Origin: JACMLD01 sp039916305
GTDB taxonomy: Bacteria > Bacteroidota > Bacteroidia > Chitinophagales > Chitinophagaceae
DNA: 64,000 nt
Direction: 5' to 3'
NCBI GenBank assembly: GCA_039916305.1
Contig: JBDSLR010000015.1
Span: 1-64,000 of the forward strand
A program made the position numbers and the translations under genes. Below the pieces are notes generated by a model, which saw nothing but the letters and a program-made list of their open reading frames with translations, searched no databases and was not told the DNA's origin. Position 1 is the stretch's first letter, and the number at the start of each line of letters is the position of its first letter. Shown in pieces: positions 36,197-45,793 of this stretch.

Positions 36197-37138
36197 TCAG
36201 CCTAAATTATCCAGCATTTCCTTTGTCATTTTCGCCAGGTCATATCCGTTTTTCCAACCCCAGTCGTTACGGGCCACCGTATCATCAATGCTTTGCGGCC
36301 AGCTGTTTGCAATCGCCTGCCGGTAATCTGGTTTGTAAGAGATTGTAAAATCCGGAATGTGTTGTTGTATAGCAGCGGCAATTTCTTTTGGTGAGAAGCT
36401 CATGCCAGAAAGATTATAGGAAGTACGGATAGATATCTTTTCAGCAGGCGCTTCCATTAATTCAATGGTGCCGCGGATGGCATCAGCAATATACATCATG
36501 GGCAGGTAGGTATCTTCTTTCAGAAAACACTCATATTGTTTTTCTTCCAGCGCTTCATGAAATATTTCTACTGCATAATCGGTGGTACCACCGCCCGGTG
36601 CAGATTTATAGCTAATCAAGCCCGGGTAGCGGATACTTCTCACGTCTACCCCAAACCGCTGAAAATAATAGTTGCACCAGAATTCACCTGCGTATTTACT
36701 GATGCCGTAAACAGTAATGGGTTCAATAATGGTTTGTTGCGGGCAGTTTTTACGCGGACTGGTGGGCCCAAATACGGCGATAGAGCTGGGCCAGTACACT
36801 TTTTTAATTTGTTCTTCGCGGGCGATGTCCAGCACGTTCAGCAGGCCCGTCATATTGAGGTTCCATGCGAGGTTAGGACTTTTTTCACCCGTGGCAGAAA
36901 GGATGGCGGCCAGCAGGTAAATCTGCGTGAAATTTTGCCTTATCACCTGAACATGCAGCATCTCCTTGTTCATTACATCAAGGCTCACGTATGGGCCAGT
37001 ACCTTCCAGCAGGGGATTTTGCTCCCGCAAATCGGAAGCTACCACATTGGCATTACCATATATTTTACGCAGTGCCAGGGTTAATTCTACGCCTATCTGT
37101 CCGCTGGCACCTATTACCAGTATTTTGTCTTTAATCAT
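36197..37138 (-). CDS. SDR-type L-threonine 3-dehydrogenase-like epimerase/dehydrogenase
   Basis: 313 residues from the ATG at 37138; an in-frame start at 37162 would add eight. Extended SDR fold: GASGQIG nucleotide site, PSSIAVFGP, and catalytic YGISK. The segments LLAAILSATGEKSPNLAWNLN and IRYPGLISY match the UDP-galactose epimerase-like threonine dehydrogenases, which oxidise L-threonine to 2-amino-3-ketobutyrate. The partner ligase (Kbl) is not in the window. Confidence 0.88.
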   Translation of the reverse strand: MIKDKILVIGASGQIGVELTLALRKIYGNANVVASDLREQNPLLEGTGPYVSLDVMNKEMLHVQVIRQNFTQIYLLAAILSATGEKSPNLAWNLNMTGLLNVLDIAREEQIKKVYWPSSIAVFGPTSPRKNCPQQTIIEPITVYGISKYAGEFWCNYYFQRFGVDVRSIRYPGLISYKSAPGGGTTDYAVEIFHEALEEKQYECFLKEDTYLPMMYIADAIRGTIELMEAPAEKISIRTSYNLSGMSFSPKEIAAAIQQHIPDFTISYKPDYRQAIANSWPQSIDDTVARNDWGWKNGYDLAKMTKEMLDNLG

Positions 37139-37195
37139 AACTGTCTTTTCTAAGATTATCAAAAGTAGGCAGAAAAATCAATGCGCGTGTGTCTG

Positions 37196-37232
37196 CCACT
37201 TGCTCAAAAACAGACACCAGTTAATCAAGTCC
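37196..37232. repeat. 37-bp direct near-repeat, copy 1
   Basis: Contains CCACTTGCTCAAAA and ACACCAGTTAA; pairs with 37670-37706. Possible end of a lost insertion sequence. Confidence 0.6.
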
Positions 37233-37669
37233 GTTTGTTTTTGGTTGATAGCGGGAATAGCTTCATTCGCTAAACGGGATGCAATCATTTACCAGCAACT
37301 GTTAAACCTTGTTCATGACACGTATTCGCTGCCGGGTTAGCCGGACTAATTTTTTATACTGCAACGAAGAGCGCAACCGCGAAGGCCAACCTATTGTGCA
37401 GGGCGGTATTATTACTACAAGAGTAGCAAAGTCGGATGAGCAGCCAAAGAGGCGAATGGAAGCGTGGGGGGAAGACTAATAACGTTGGGGGACACTGCTT
37501 TTTCTTGCAAGTTCACTTAATAAAAGTTGGTGATATTTCCGCAGCAGGGTATACTTAGTTACCAGGCATGGGCAGTAATGGCTGTACTGCCAATGCTGAA
37601 ATATAAGATGCTGCAGGTGATATGGTACCAGGCCGGGTTGTCAAGCATGTAGTTTTTGATGAGCGGCCG

Positions 37670-37706
37670 CCACTTACTCAAAATTGCACACCAGTTAAGC
37701 AGGGAC
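37670..37706. repeat. 37-bp direct near-repeat, copy 2
   Basis: Contains CCACTTACTCAAAA and ACACCAGTTAA; pairs with 37196-37232 in the same orientation. Confidence 0.6.
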
Positions 37707-37814
37707 ACTTTATAGTGAATCAGCTACTGCTTAGTTTTACTCATCCAGCCTGATTAGCGGTAACATTTTCATTTACTGAATCTGCATGGCGTTGATGTTT
37801 ATGTGCAACCTGCA

Positions 37815-39554
37815 ATGAAAATCACCCATCCCGTTAAAAATATTATCATGTATCGCGCATCATTGATCTTTCACTATTTGCTATTTTTCTTTTTTTGCAG
37901 CAGGTCCTTTTCGCAGCAGGTGGAGAAAATGCTTGCTTCCAAACCGGTGGCAGTTTCAGGTAATATAAGTGTAACAGGTATTTTTTACAATGCCAGCGGA
38001 ATTCCCAACCGGTACCTGCCTTTTAATTATGTTATTTCCGGCACGCCGGTACTGTCGCTGTACGGATTTCAAATACCCGTTTCATTCGTGATTGGCAAGC
38101 AGCAAAGCAATTTTACACAACCATTCAACCAGTTTGGTTTAAGTCCTTCCTATAAATGGCTAACCCTGCATGCAGGTTATCGTAACCTGGTTTTCTCCCC
38201 GTATACACTTGCCGGCCACACATTTTTAGGGGCCGGGGTAGAGCTAAACCCGGGCAAGTTCAGGTTTGCTGCCATCTACGGACAATTTAATAAAGCCACT
38301 TTGCTGGATACGGCACAGCAGCTATACTTTTCCAATTTTGCATACAAGAGAACCGGCATGGCTGTGCGGGTTGGGTATGGTACGGAGAATAATTATTTTG
38401 ATATTATTGGTCTGAAGGCAAAGGATGATCCAGCCAGCCTGAAAATACGCAAAGGGCTGATTGATTCTTCTGGTATAGCGCCGGCAGAAAATACCGTAGC
38501 CGGGTATAATTTGCGGTTGAGTTTCTGGCATAACCGCATCACGCTGGAAAGCAATGCTGCCGTAAGTCTCTATACCAATGACATTAATTCTCCTGAACTC
38601 CAGGACAGTTCATTTGACAAAGAAGCGAAGCAAGTCAGGCACCTTGCAACAGTGCGCTCTGCCAGTGAACTATTTGGTGCGGTAGATGCATCACTGCGGT
38701 ACAAAATCAAGAATTTTTCTGTGAAATTCCAATACAGGCATGTGGATGCAGGCTTTCAGTCCATGGGCGCTTATTTTCTAAACAACGATCTGGAAAATTA
38801 CACCATTGCCCCGGCGTTTACACTGCTGCAGCGAAAGTTGCGGTTCAGTGGAAGCCTTGGTATACAACGCGATGACCTGGCGGATAAAAAAAGGGCCCGC
38901 GCCAATAAGGTCATCGGTTCAGCCAATGCCAGCGCTGATTTCACGGAGCGCCTGGGCATTGATGCCAGTTACAGTAATTATTCTGTAAGCCAGACTGTAA
39001 AAACCATCCGCTTTGCCGATTCTCTAAAAGTGGTACAGTCCAGTTCCCAGCTTTCTGTGACGCCACGTTACACTATCCCCGGTGCCGCCATTGCGCACAC
39101 ATTCGTTTTTTCTGCCAACCTTAGTAAAGTAAAGGAACTGAATCCGATGCGGGCGGATAGCCTGAATGGTGATATCAATATGTACAATTACCTGCTGAAC
39201 TACCAGGTAAACCTGGTAAAGCAAATGGCATCGGTCTATGTTTCTTTTAACCATACTGAATTGAAAAGTCCTTTATTGAAGGATGGCAACAATGGCGTAA
39301 CGCTGGGACTTTCAAAAAATGCCTTGAAGAATGCATTAACCCTGGCTGCCAGCGGGGGCTGGTTGCTGAGTAAAAGAAATGATGAAAAGGGAAGAATAAT
39401 TACCGGTTCACTGCAATGCCGCTACCAGTTTTTCCGCCGTCACCAGTTCAGGGTGTCAGCTTATTACACAGATAGTAAGCCGGATAATCCAGCGCCCGCT
39501 TATCCACATTATACGGAGACAAGGGCGGAGGTAGGCTACGGGTTCTCTCTATAA
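37815..39554 (+). CDS. Putative outer membrane beta-barrel protein
   Basis: 579 residues from the ATG at 37815; a start at 37848 is equally possible and would still include the signal peptide (LIFHYLLFFFFCSRSFSQQ). The mature protein is made of alternating-polarity strands with aromatic ends and ends in Phe-Ser-Leu after EVGYGF, as expected for an outer membrane barrel. Strands such as FRFAAIYGQFNKATLL and LEVGY-like turns recur. No plug domain. It begins a same-strand series with the giant protein, suggesting it is that protein's partner or exporter; this is inference. Confidence 0.75.
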   Translation: MKITHPVKNIIMYRASLIFHYLLFFFFCSRSFSQQVEKMLASKPVAVSGNISVTGIFYNASGIPNRYLPFNYVISGTPVLSLYGFQIPVSFVIGKQQSNFTQPFNQFGLSPSYKWLTLHAGYRNLVFSPYTLAGHTFLGAGVELNPGKFRFAAIYGQFNKATLLDTAQQLYFSNFAYKRTGMAVRVGYGTENNYFDIIGLKAKDDPASLKIRKGLIDSSGIAPAENTVAGYNLRLSFWHNRITLESNAAVSLYTNDINSPELQDSSFDKEAKQVRHLATVRSASELFGAVDASLRYKIKNFSVKFQYRHVDAGFQSMGAYFLNNDLENYTIAPAFTLLQRKLRFSGSLGIQRDDLADKKRARANKVIGSANASADFTERLGIDASYSNYSVSQTVKTIRFADSLKVVQSSSQLSVTPRYTIPGAAIAHTFVFSANLSKVKELNPMRADSLNGDINMYNYLLNYQVNLVKQMASVYVSFNHTELKSPLLKDGNNGVTLGLSKNALKNALTLAASGGWLLSKRNDEKGRIITGSLQCRYQFFRRHQFRVSAYYTDSKPDNPAPAYPHYTETRAEVGYGFSL

Positions 39555-39630
39555 TGCAGGTGTTAATGATGACAGTGAACGCGCCCTGCATGCACTACTT
39601 TATTTAACTGAATTCAAATTTTTTGATTCT

Positions 39631-42600
39631 ATGCTCAGCTTATTTCATAAGAGTACAATACTGCCTTTCATAGCGGCTGTATTGTTAACAGGGTGCTTCT
39701 TTCAATCAGTTGCGCAGCAGGAGATCAGTGTACGTGTGCAGGTGAACCGCATGCCGGACGGGCATTACCCTACCAAAATATACCAGTTCAGCAATACGCC
39801 GGGGCTGGTCTCTCTTACACTTACCAATCTTACCAATGCCACGCAAAATATTTATTTAACAGGAAAGCTAACCGGCGATAACGGCGTGTTGGTAGTTACT
39901 TCAAAAAATTACCAGCCTCCCGGCAACATAGAACTGGCACCGTTAAGCAGCAGAACCCTGAATGCCATTGAAGCGTCCTATCTTTTTGATGCCAATAACC
40001 TGGTATACCTCGCGGGCAATACCAGTATTAAGTCGTCTGTTTTTGGTGAACAGGGCCTGCCGGAAGGCGCCTACCAGTTATGTATACGCGCCGTGGATGC
40101 AGCTACCCGCAGGTCGCTTTCAGACGAAGACCCTATTGGGTGCAGCAATCTTTTCCAGGTGTCTCTATTGGAGCCACCGATGATTCTGAATCCTTATGAT
40201 GAGCAGGCTTTGATGCTGGCAGGTATACAAAATTTTCCGTTGCGCTGGACAACACCTCCCGGGGCACCACCTTCCACCGAATACCTTGTTCGCATAGTAG
40301 AAATTTTTGGGAAACGCAATCCCTATGATGCCATGTTCTCTACGGCCATGCCTTTTTTCGAAACTACGGTGCGGGGAACGCCATTTTTTCTTTACTCTGT
40401 GCAACAGCCGCAAATGCAGCCAGGTCGGTCGTATGCCATGATGGTCATTGCATCTGATCCGCTGGGCAACGGAACTTTTCGCAATAAGGGACAGAGTGAA
40501 GTAGTACAATTTACATATGGAATCAAAGAAGGCGGAGGCAATACGGATCCATATCAGCCGCTTCCCCAAGGTTCTTCGCTGGAATATGCCAATCACAAAA
40601 TTACTGGCCGCCTGTTCTGGGCATTCAAGAAAACAGAAACGGGGGCTTATACACTTAGTACGGGGGGTACCGGATTCATACAGGTAAAATCAACGGCGAC
40701 CCAGTATGCAGCGGCAACTGGTACCCAGTCAGCTGATTTAGCCACCAAAGCCATAGATGCCAGCCCTTACCTGTCGGCTACTGTTTCCCGCAATGCATTT
40801 GCCTTGCAGGCAACCACCACGCCGCTTATCAGTTTAAATGCGGTAGCAGCAGTAAACGCCGATCCCAGTCTGCAGAAATCAGGTTCCGCCAGTCAGACCA
40901 TTAATTATAATACAACCATCCCTGCGTTAACACCGGCGCTGCCCACCGGGTTTTTATCGGCTTCCGGTGCCAGCCAAAGCACTGTTAATTACGAAACAAT
41001 AACAGTAGATACCGCGGGCGAACGTTTCGCTTTGTCCGGCGTTGCCGTAACACTGCATGCCGCCATTGCAGGTGCGCGTCCCATCCTACTGGCTACCGGT
41101 AAAACGGATAAGGAGGGTAATTTTTCATTGGAGTTCCTGGACCCGTCCTATGCTGCTGTTACAGGGGTTACCGGGCTGACGCTTACCGCTGGTACAACTG
41201 ATTTTGAAAATACCAGTATTGCGGTACCAGTCAGTGTTTTAAAGAATAGCAATGCTGAAATTGGCAACCATACTTTATTGGCAAAAACCTTCCGGCTTTT
41301 TCCAAAAATAATATTTGATTCTACAGTAACTGCCGATAATAACGGCTATGGTTTTCATATTTACCGGGATGCACGTGACCTGGAAGACCGGCCCTGGCTG
41401 GTGAATGAAGGAATGACCGGCAATAAAAAACCTGAAAATATAAACGGCGGGCGGATGATAGAAATTGCGGCAGACACCATACCTGCGGGCGCCACAAATG
41501 CGGGTAAGCTGCGCCAGCTATCGGTACTGGATGCAAAAGGAGCGGGACGGTTATTTTTCGGTGGTAGTATATATGTATCACTGGTGCCATCTTCGGCAGA
41601 TTATTATGACAGGGGAACTGTAATAACAATGATGAATGCTACCATTCCTGCCAATAAGGTTGCTGTTGCAAGGGTAGAATATAAATTATCGCATAAACCC
41701 TCGCAGGTGAGCGGCACCGTGGCCTTACCACTCGCAGAAAAAGGAAAAGTACCGGTGCAGGGCGCATTGGTGCGTGTTATATACAAGAAAGCAGACCGTG
41801 AACCCGGCCTTGATCCCAACCAGCTGATTACGCAAACTGCTACACTGAACAATGGCAGTTTGGTGCAGGCAGCTGTGGGCGCAACAGCAGCACCGGCCTG
41901 GACGAGTGCCACCGTTCATGATCCCGGCATCACTACGATGGAAGCACTGGCCTATACCGTTAGTAATACCGGGCTTGTAAACCCGGTAATAGTGCAGTCA
42001 CGCGGCAATAGTTCACAGCTCACGGCGCAGGCGGTATTGAACCCGGTAATAGCGGCAATACAAATAAGTACGGTGCCAGACGACTCAAAAGCGGTTACTA
42101 CCACCGCCGATGAACTGGGGAATTACTTTGTTATGTTGCCGCCACTCAAAAAAAATGCATCCATAACCGTGGAAGTGGTCAGCATGCCTGCCGATTTTAG
42201 AAAATTTGCCATTGAAGCAAAGGGCTACCAGCAACCTATAGCCGGTTTTCAATTGTCCAAAGGTGGTTCTAAAATAGTAGATTTTGAAGTGAAGGCAGAT
42301 GTGGCGGATGTGGTAGGAAGGGTAGTGGACGACCAGGGCAAGGCGCTGCAAAATGCAAGAATAAATTTTAAAGGGGTTACCATCGGGGAAACAGGCAGCG
42401 ATGGTATTTTTCAAACAACCATTTACCCCGGCACGCACTCTTTTGTACTTGAAAAAGAAGGCTATGTGGTAAAAACCATTTCAGTGGTAGTGCCGCAAAT
42501 GACCAACAGTACTGATAAAGGCTATGCATCGCAATGGCTGAGCATGACGCTGCAGCAAAAGCAGGCAGCAACCCTCTCACGCATCAGTCAATCACAAACA

Positions 42601-45600
42601 GTGCAGGCTTCTGTTACAAGAGGTAATAGTTTTTCAGCTGCTATGTTTGGCATTGCGGCACCTTCCGGCAATAGTAATGGAACCATACAGGCTACCTTAA
42701 ACGGGTCGCTGGCTTTGGCATTTGGCATAGCTGCTGCTTCTCCCGGATCGCAGTATGAAATACCCCGGCGGTTTGCGATTGATTTGAAAGATGTGGGGTA
42801 CCTGCCGAAGATTGTAGGAAAAGCGCGTTTTCGTATTACAGATGAAACCAACACGGCCATTGCTGGTGTACGCATCAGCTTGTTCGACAGTACCCATACA
42901 ACAGACGATAAGGGCGAATGGTATTATGAAGGTTTTGGCGGCTCCGCCACGCTTACGCTGGTACCACCTGCCGGAACAGCTTATATTGCCGAACAAAAAC
43001 TCGTCAACCTTGCAGAGTCCGGTAAAGAAGAACTGATCATTGTAATCCTGAAAAAAGGAATTTTAATAAGTGGTATTGTAAACGGTGGGGGCAAACCATT
43101 GCCGGGTGCAAGAATACTGCTTGACGAACAGGATTTCGGCGGCATTACCACGGATGCTTCCGGCCACTACGAGTTCTACACGACGCCCGGGCCGCATAAA
43201 ATTGGTGCCCGTAAACAAGGCTTTGTGGGATCCGATAAAAACCCCGCAGATCTAAAACCCGTCAATGCCATCAATTTTGATCTTACCGGCAGCAACGGAC
43301 GAAATTATGCTACCCTGCTGGGTTTTGCGATCGAACTTGATGAAGCCGTAGCTGCCGGGGGTGGACAGGAAAAATGGACCGGTAATTTCGTTGGGCTGCA
43401 ACCGGTAGACCAGCAGGTATTCAGCCTGCCGGGTCAAACACGTATTCCTTTCAGTAACCTGGTAGTGGGTTTTGATGCGCAGGGCAACCCCGTACCCCAG
43501 AATAATATGGTGAAAACCGATGCCACAGAATTGCCCATGAAACTCTTTGGATACCTGCCGGTAAAATTAACCACGGGCGATGTAATCAGTTTTACACGTG
43601 CAGCTAACGGTAACGGACAGTTGAGTGGCAAGATCAATATAGCGTTCAATGCCATACAGGGTTACCGGGGCTGGACTATGAACGAAAACACGCCGTTATT
43701 AATTTCAAAAGCAGGCGCCGGCGCGGCAGACAGGATCACCGTATTCAGCAGTGCAGGCCCGCAGGTAACCGATCAAAATTACCTGCTCACAGGCGAGGCA
43801 GGAAATGCTGTCACCGGAAAATTATATGGTTTTGGCATCAGCCTGAAAAGTGGAACAGTAGATAAGGATGGCCTTGGTTTTACCGGCAGCATTGCTACCC
43901 CGGACCTGGCGCCTATCAAATCCATCGCTATCGGAATAAATAATTTATCCATTAACCGGGCACTTACCGTCAGCGCGGTATTACTAAACCAGGAAGCACT
44001 TCCTGAACTGGAAATAGCCAGCTGGAAAGCAGTCATAGATGGCTTGTTGTTTAATGAAGATGGTTTTAAGATTGGCGGTAATATGAACCTTGCCATTCCT
44101 AAATCACTGCCATCATTTGTTAGTTTTTCCGATCTCAGCATCGCAAAGGATGGTCTCTTCGGGGGAAAATTTGCGCTGCCGGAGAGTGGCATTAATGTGC
44201 TTGCGCTGGCTGATATCAAGCCCGACGGCTTGCCTTTAAGTTTTGGACGGGTGGGCAACAGCAGTGTATACAGGATAGCCGGTAAAGCAGTTTTTAAGAT
44301 AAATGTTTCTATACTGGACAGGCCATTGAAAGTGCCATCTTTTGAAATATTAACCAATGGCGATTTCAGCGTGCAGGTGCCAGTTGATTATAAATTGTCC
44401 CTTAAGCTGTTTGATTTTGCGATCACTAACTTAAGTATCCGGGCAAAAGACAATACGCCGTCCATTCTTTTACAGGGGCAGTTTAAGACCGACCTGAGTT
44501 TTATAAGATTTGATGTAGGGGATATCACCATTAAGGCAGGGGGTAGCGGACCCGCCTTTTCAGTTGCCAAAGTGGGGTTGAAATTAGACGTTGGTGTATT
44601 AACCGCCACCGCAATGGTTGGTTTTTCTGATGAAGGTTTTGAAGGAGAGGGCGGAATGACCATTAAAGGGGCTGAAGTAATAGGCGGATCTATAGGATTT
44701 AGATATTACAAGCGGCCTGCCGGTGTTGAACTGGGGGCTAAGTTTTTCGCCAATATACCACCTATTCCACTGGGGCCTTATTTTACACTGGATGGAGTGG
44801 GCGGCGGTTTTGATTACCGCGCCGGGGGAGCGAATGGTGGCTTTAGTGTGGATGTAAGGGCGAAACTGTCTGTGCTGGGTGCTGCCGGGGTGGCCGTTGC
44901 CACGGTGAATCCGCTGGCATTAAAAGTAGAGAGTGCTGGTATACTTACCGGGTCAGGCGACGTGCTGATGGCCAACTTCATTAAAACCTCGAACGCAGTA
45001 GTAAAATTTAATGGTCCGGAAAAAACATTTTCCGTAGAAATAAATAACACCACTTCTCCCCTGGAGGGACTGGTATCAGAGAAAGTTATTGGCACACTGG
45101 TTATCAGCGCCAAAAAAGGTGATGAATTTGTGTTCCTTGGTTGCGGCTATAAGACAACCATGATAGGGCTTATTGATAACCACGGTGAACTGGCGGTGGC
45201 GGTGCATCTTAAAAATCCAAAAAGCAGGAATGATCTCACTGCGCACTATTTTGAATATGCACCGGACGACTACCTGCGCGAAAGATTTTCAGGGGTGTAC
45301 ATCAATGTTTCTGCGCAAATAGGTATCCCAGAAAAGGATGCACTTGGATTTGATCTAACGGTAGCGAGTGCACGTTTATGGTTTGCGTATGGATATAACG
45401 CCAACCTGCTGCTCAACTTTGAAGAAAATGCCTACCGCCTCGGTTTTGGCGGCGGTTTTGAAATGGGTATTGAAGCCTGCGTGGCAAAAGTGGCTTGCGT
45501 AAACATAAGTGCCAGTATGTGTATAAAGGTGGAAGGCGGACGCAATAACGCGCTTGGCTGGAATTTTATGGCCACGGCTTCTGGCAGCGCCAGCCTGGGC

Positions 45601-45780
45601 GCTGGTCTGGGTATTGGTGACTGTGACCCTGGTTGCAATGAAGTCGTCGGTCCCTGGGATGGGTGCCTGGGAGGCGCGTTTAAGTTATGTGGCAATGCCT
45701 CGGTAGATCTCAATTTTAACGAACGCAATGGTTTGAAATTTAACGCCAGGGCCGGTGGCAATACAACACCTTGTTTTTAA
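39631..45780 (+). CDS. Giant (2049-residue) secreted surface protein
   Basis: N-terminal signal of about 29 residues; both a lipobox (LLTGC, Cys22) and a signal peptidase I site (SVAQ) are plausible. Residues about 30-300 form a beta region with conserved spacing (RMPDGHYPTKIYQF; EGAYQLCIRAVD) resembling TANFOR-type proteins. Four carboxypeptidase-regulatory-like units follow (about 460-545, 890-960, 1060-1130, 1145-1215; for example GRVVDDQGKALQNARI). The last 750 residues are a long series of amphipathic Gly-rich strands (for example GGSIGFRYYKRPAGVELGAK). The final 120 hold a Cys cluster (GDCDPGCNE). The end lies 13 bases before the next gene. Function unknown; size and domains suggest a surface fibre or scaffold. 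Confidence 0.85.
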   Translation: MLSLFHKSTILPFIAAVLLTGCFFQSVAQQEISVRVQVNRMPDGHYPTKIYQFSNTPGLVSLTLTNLTNATQNIYLTGKLTGDNGVLVVTSKNYQPPGNIELAPLSSRTLNAIEASYLFDANNLVYLAGNTSIKSSVFGEQGLPEGAYQLCIRAVDAATRRSLSDEDPIGCSNLFQVSLLEPPMILNPYDEQALMLAGIQNFPLRWTTPPGAPPSTEYLVRIVEIFGKRNPYDAMFSTAMPFFETTVRGTPFFLYSVQQPQMQPGRSYAMMVIASDPLGNGTFRNKGQSEVVQFTYGIKEGGGNTDPYQPLPQGSSLEYANHKITGRLFWAFKKTETGAYTLSTGGTGFIQVKSTATQYAAATGTQSADLATKAIDASPYLSATVSRNAFALQATTTPLISLNAVAAVNADPSLQKSGSASQTINYNTTIPALTPALPTGFLSASGASQSTVNYETITVDTAGERFALSGVAVTLHAAIAGARPILLATGKTDKEGNFSLEFLDPSYAAVTGVTGLTLTAGTTDFENTSIAVPVSVLKNSNAEIGNHTLLAKTFRLFPKIIFDSTVTADNNGYGFHIYRDARDLEDRPWLVNEGMTGNKKPENINGGRMIEIAADTIPAGATNAGKLRQLSVLDAKGAGRLFFGGSIYVSLVPSSADYYDRGTVITMMNATIPANKVAVARVEYKLSHKPSQVSGTVALPLAEKGKVPVQGALVRVIYKKADREPGLDPNQLITQTATLNNGSLVQAAVGATAAPAWTSATVHDPGITTMEALAYTVSNTGLVNPVIVQSRGNSSQLTAQAVLNPVIAAIQISTVPDDSKAVTTTADELGNYFVMLPPLKKNASITVEVVSMPADFRKFAIEAKGYQQPIAGFQLSKGGSKIVDFEVKADVADVVGRVVDDQGKALQNARINFKGVTIGETGSDGIFQTTIYPGTHSFVLEKEGYVVKTISVVVPQMTNSTDKGYASQWLSMTLQQKQAATLSRISQSQTVQASVTRGNSFSAAMFGIAAPSGNSNGTIQATLNGSLALAFGIAAASPGSQYEIPRRFAIDLKDVGYLPKIVGKARFRITDETNTAIAGVRISLFDSTHTTDDKGEWYYEGFGGSATLTLVPPAGTAYIAEQKLVNLAESGKEELIIVILKKGILISGIVNGGGKPLPGARILLDEQDFGGITTDASGHYEFYTTPGPHKIGARKQGFVGSDKNPADLKPVNAINFDLTGSNGRNYATLLGFAIELDEAVAAGGGQEKWTGNFVGLQPVDQQVFSLPGQTRIPFSNLVVGFDAQGNPVPQNNMVKTDATELPMKLFGYLPVKLTTGDVISFTRAANGNGQLSGKINIAFNAIQGYRGWTMNENTPLLISKAGAGAADRITVFSSAGPQVTDQNYLLTGEAGNAVTGKLYGFGISLKSGTVDKDGLGFTGSIATPDLAPIKSIAIGINNLSINRALTVSAVLLNQEALPELEIASWKAVIDGLLFNEDGFKIGGNMNLAIPKSLPSFVSFSDLSIAKDGLFGGKFALPESGINVLALADIKPDGLPLSFGRVGNSSVYRIAGKAVFKINVSILDRPLKVPSFEILTNGDFSVQVPVDYKLSLKLFDFAITNLSIRAKDNTPSILLQGQFKTDLSFIRFDVGDITIKAGGSGPAFSVAKVGLKLDVGVLTATAMVGFSDEGFEGEGGMTIKGAEVIGGSIGFRYYKRPAGVELGAKFFANIPPIPLGPYFTLDGVGGGFDYRAGGANGGFSVDVRAKLSVLGAAGVAVATVNPLALKVESAGILTGSGDVLMANFIKTSNAVVKFNGPEKTFSVEINNTTSPLEGLVSEKVIGTLVISAKKGDEFVFLGCGYKTTMIGLIDNHGELAVAVHLKNPKSRNDLTAHYFEYAPDDYLRERFSGVYINVSAQIGIPEKDALGFDLTVASARLWFAYGYNANLLLNFEENAYRLGFGGGFEMGIEACVAKVACVNISASMCIKVEGGRNNALGWNFMATASGSASLGAGLGIGDCDPGCNEVVGPWDGCLGGAFKLCGNASVDLNFNERNGLKFNARAGGNTTPCF

Positions 45781-45793
45781 AGAAAAGCAGATT

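Larger units (their letters stand above)
37163..37814. other. Non-coding interval with a repeated IS-end-like motif
   Basis: About 650 bases without a gene. A 37-base motif occurs twice in direct orientation: 37196-37232 and 37670-37706, sharing CCACTT-N-CTCAAAA and ACACCAGTTAA with a few mismatches. The motif resembles terminal repeats of IS21-type elements, but no transposase remnant is visible between the copies. The interval may be a decayed insertion. Confidence 0.5.

Noticed and set aside
36536..37084. 182-residue plus-strand frame
   Set aside because: It is antisense to the threonine dehydrogenase-like gene, whose nucleotide-binding and YGISK motifs are clear. The antisense frame has no recognisable domain.
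43779..44357. 192-residue minus-strand frame inside the giant gene
   Set aside because: It has no family signature, and the plus-strand reading is continuous over 2049 codons.
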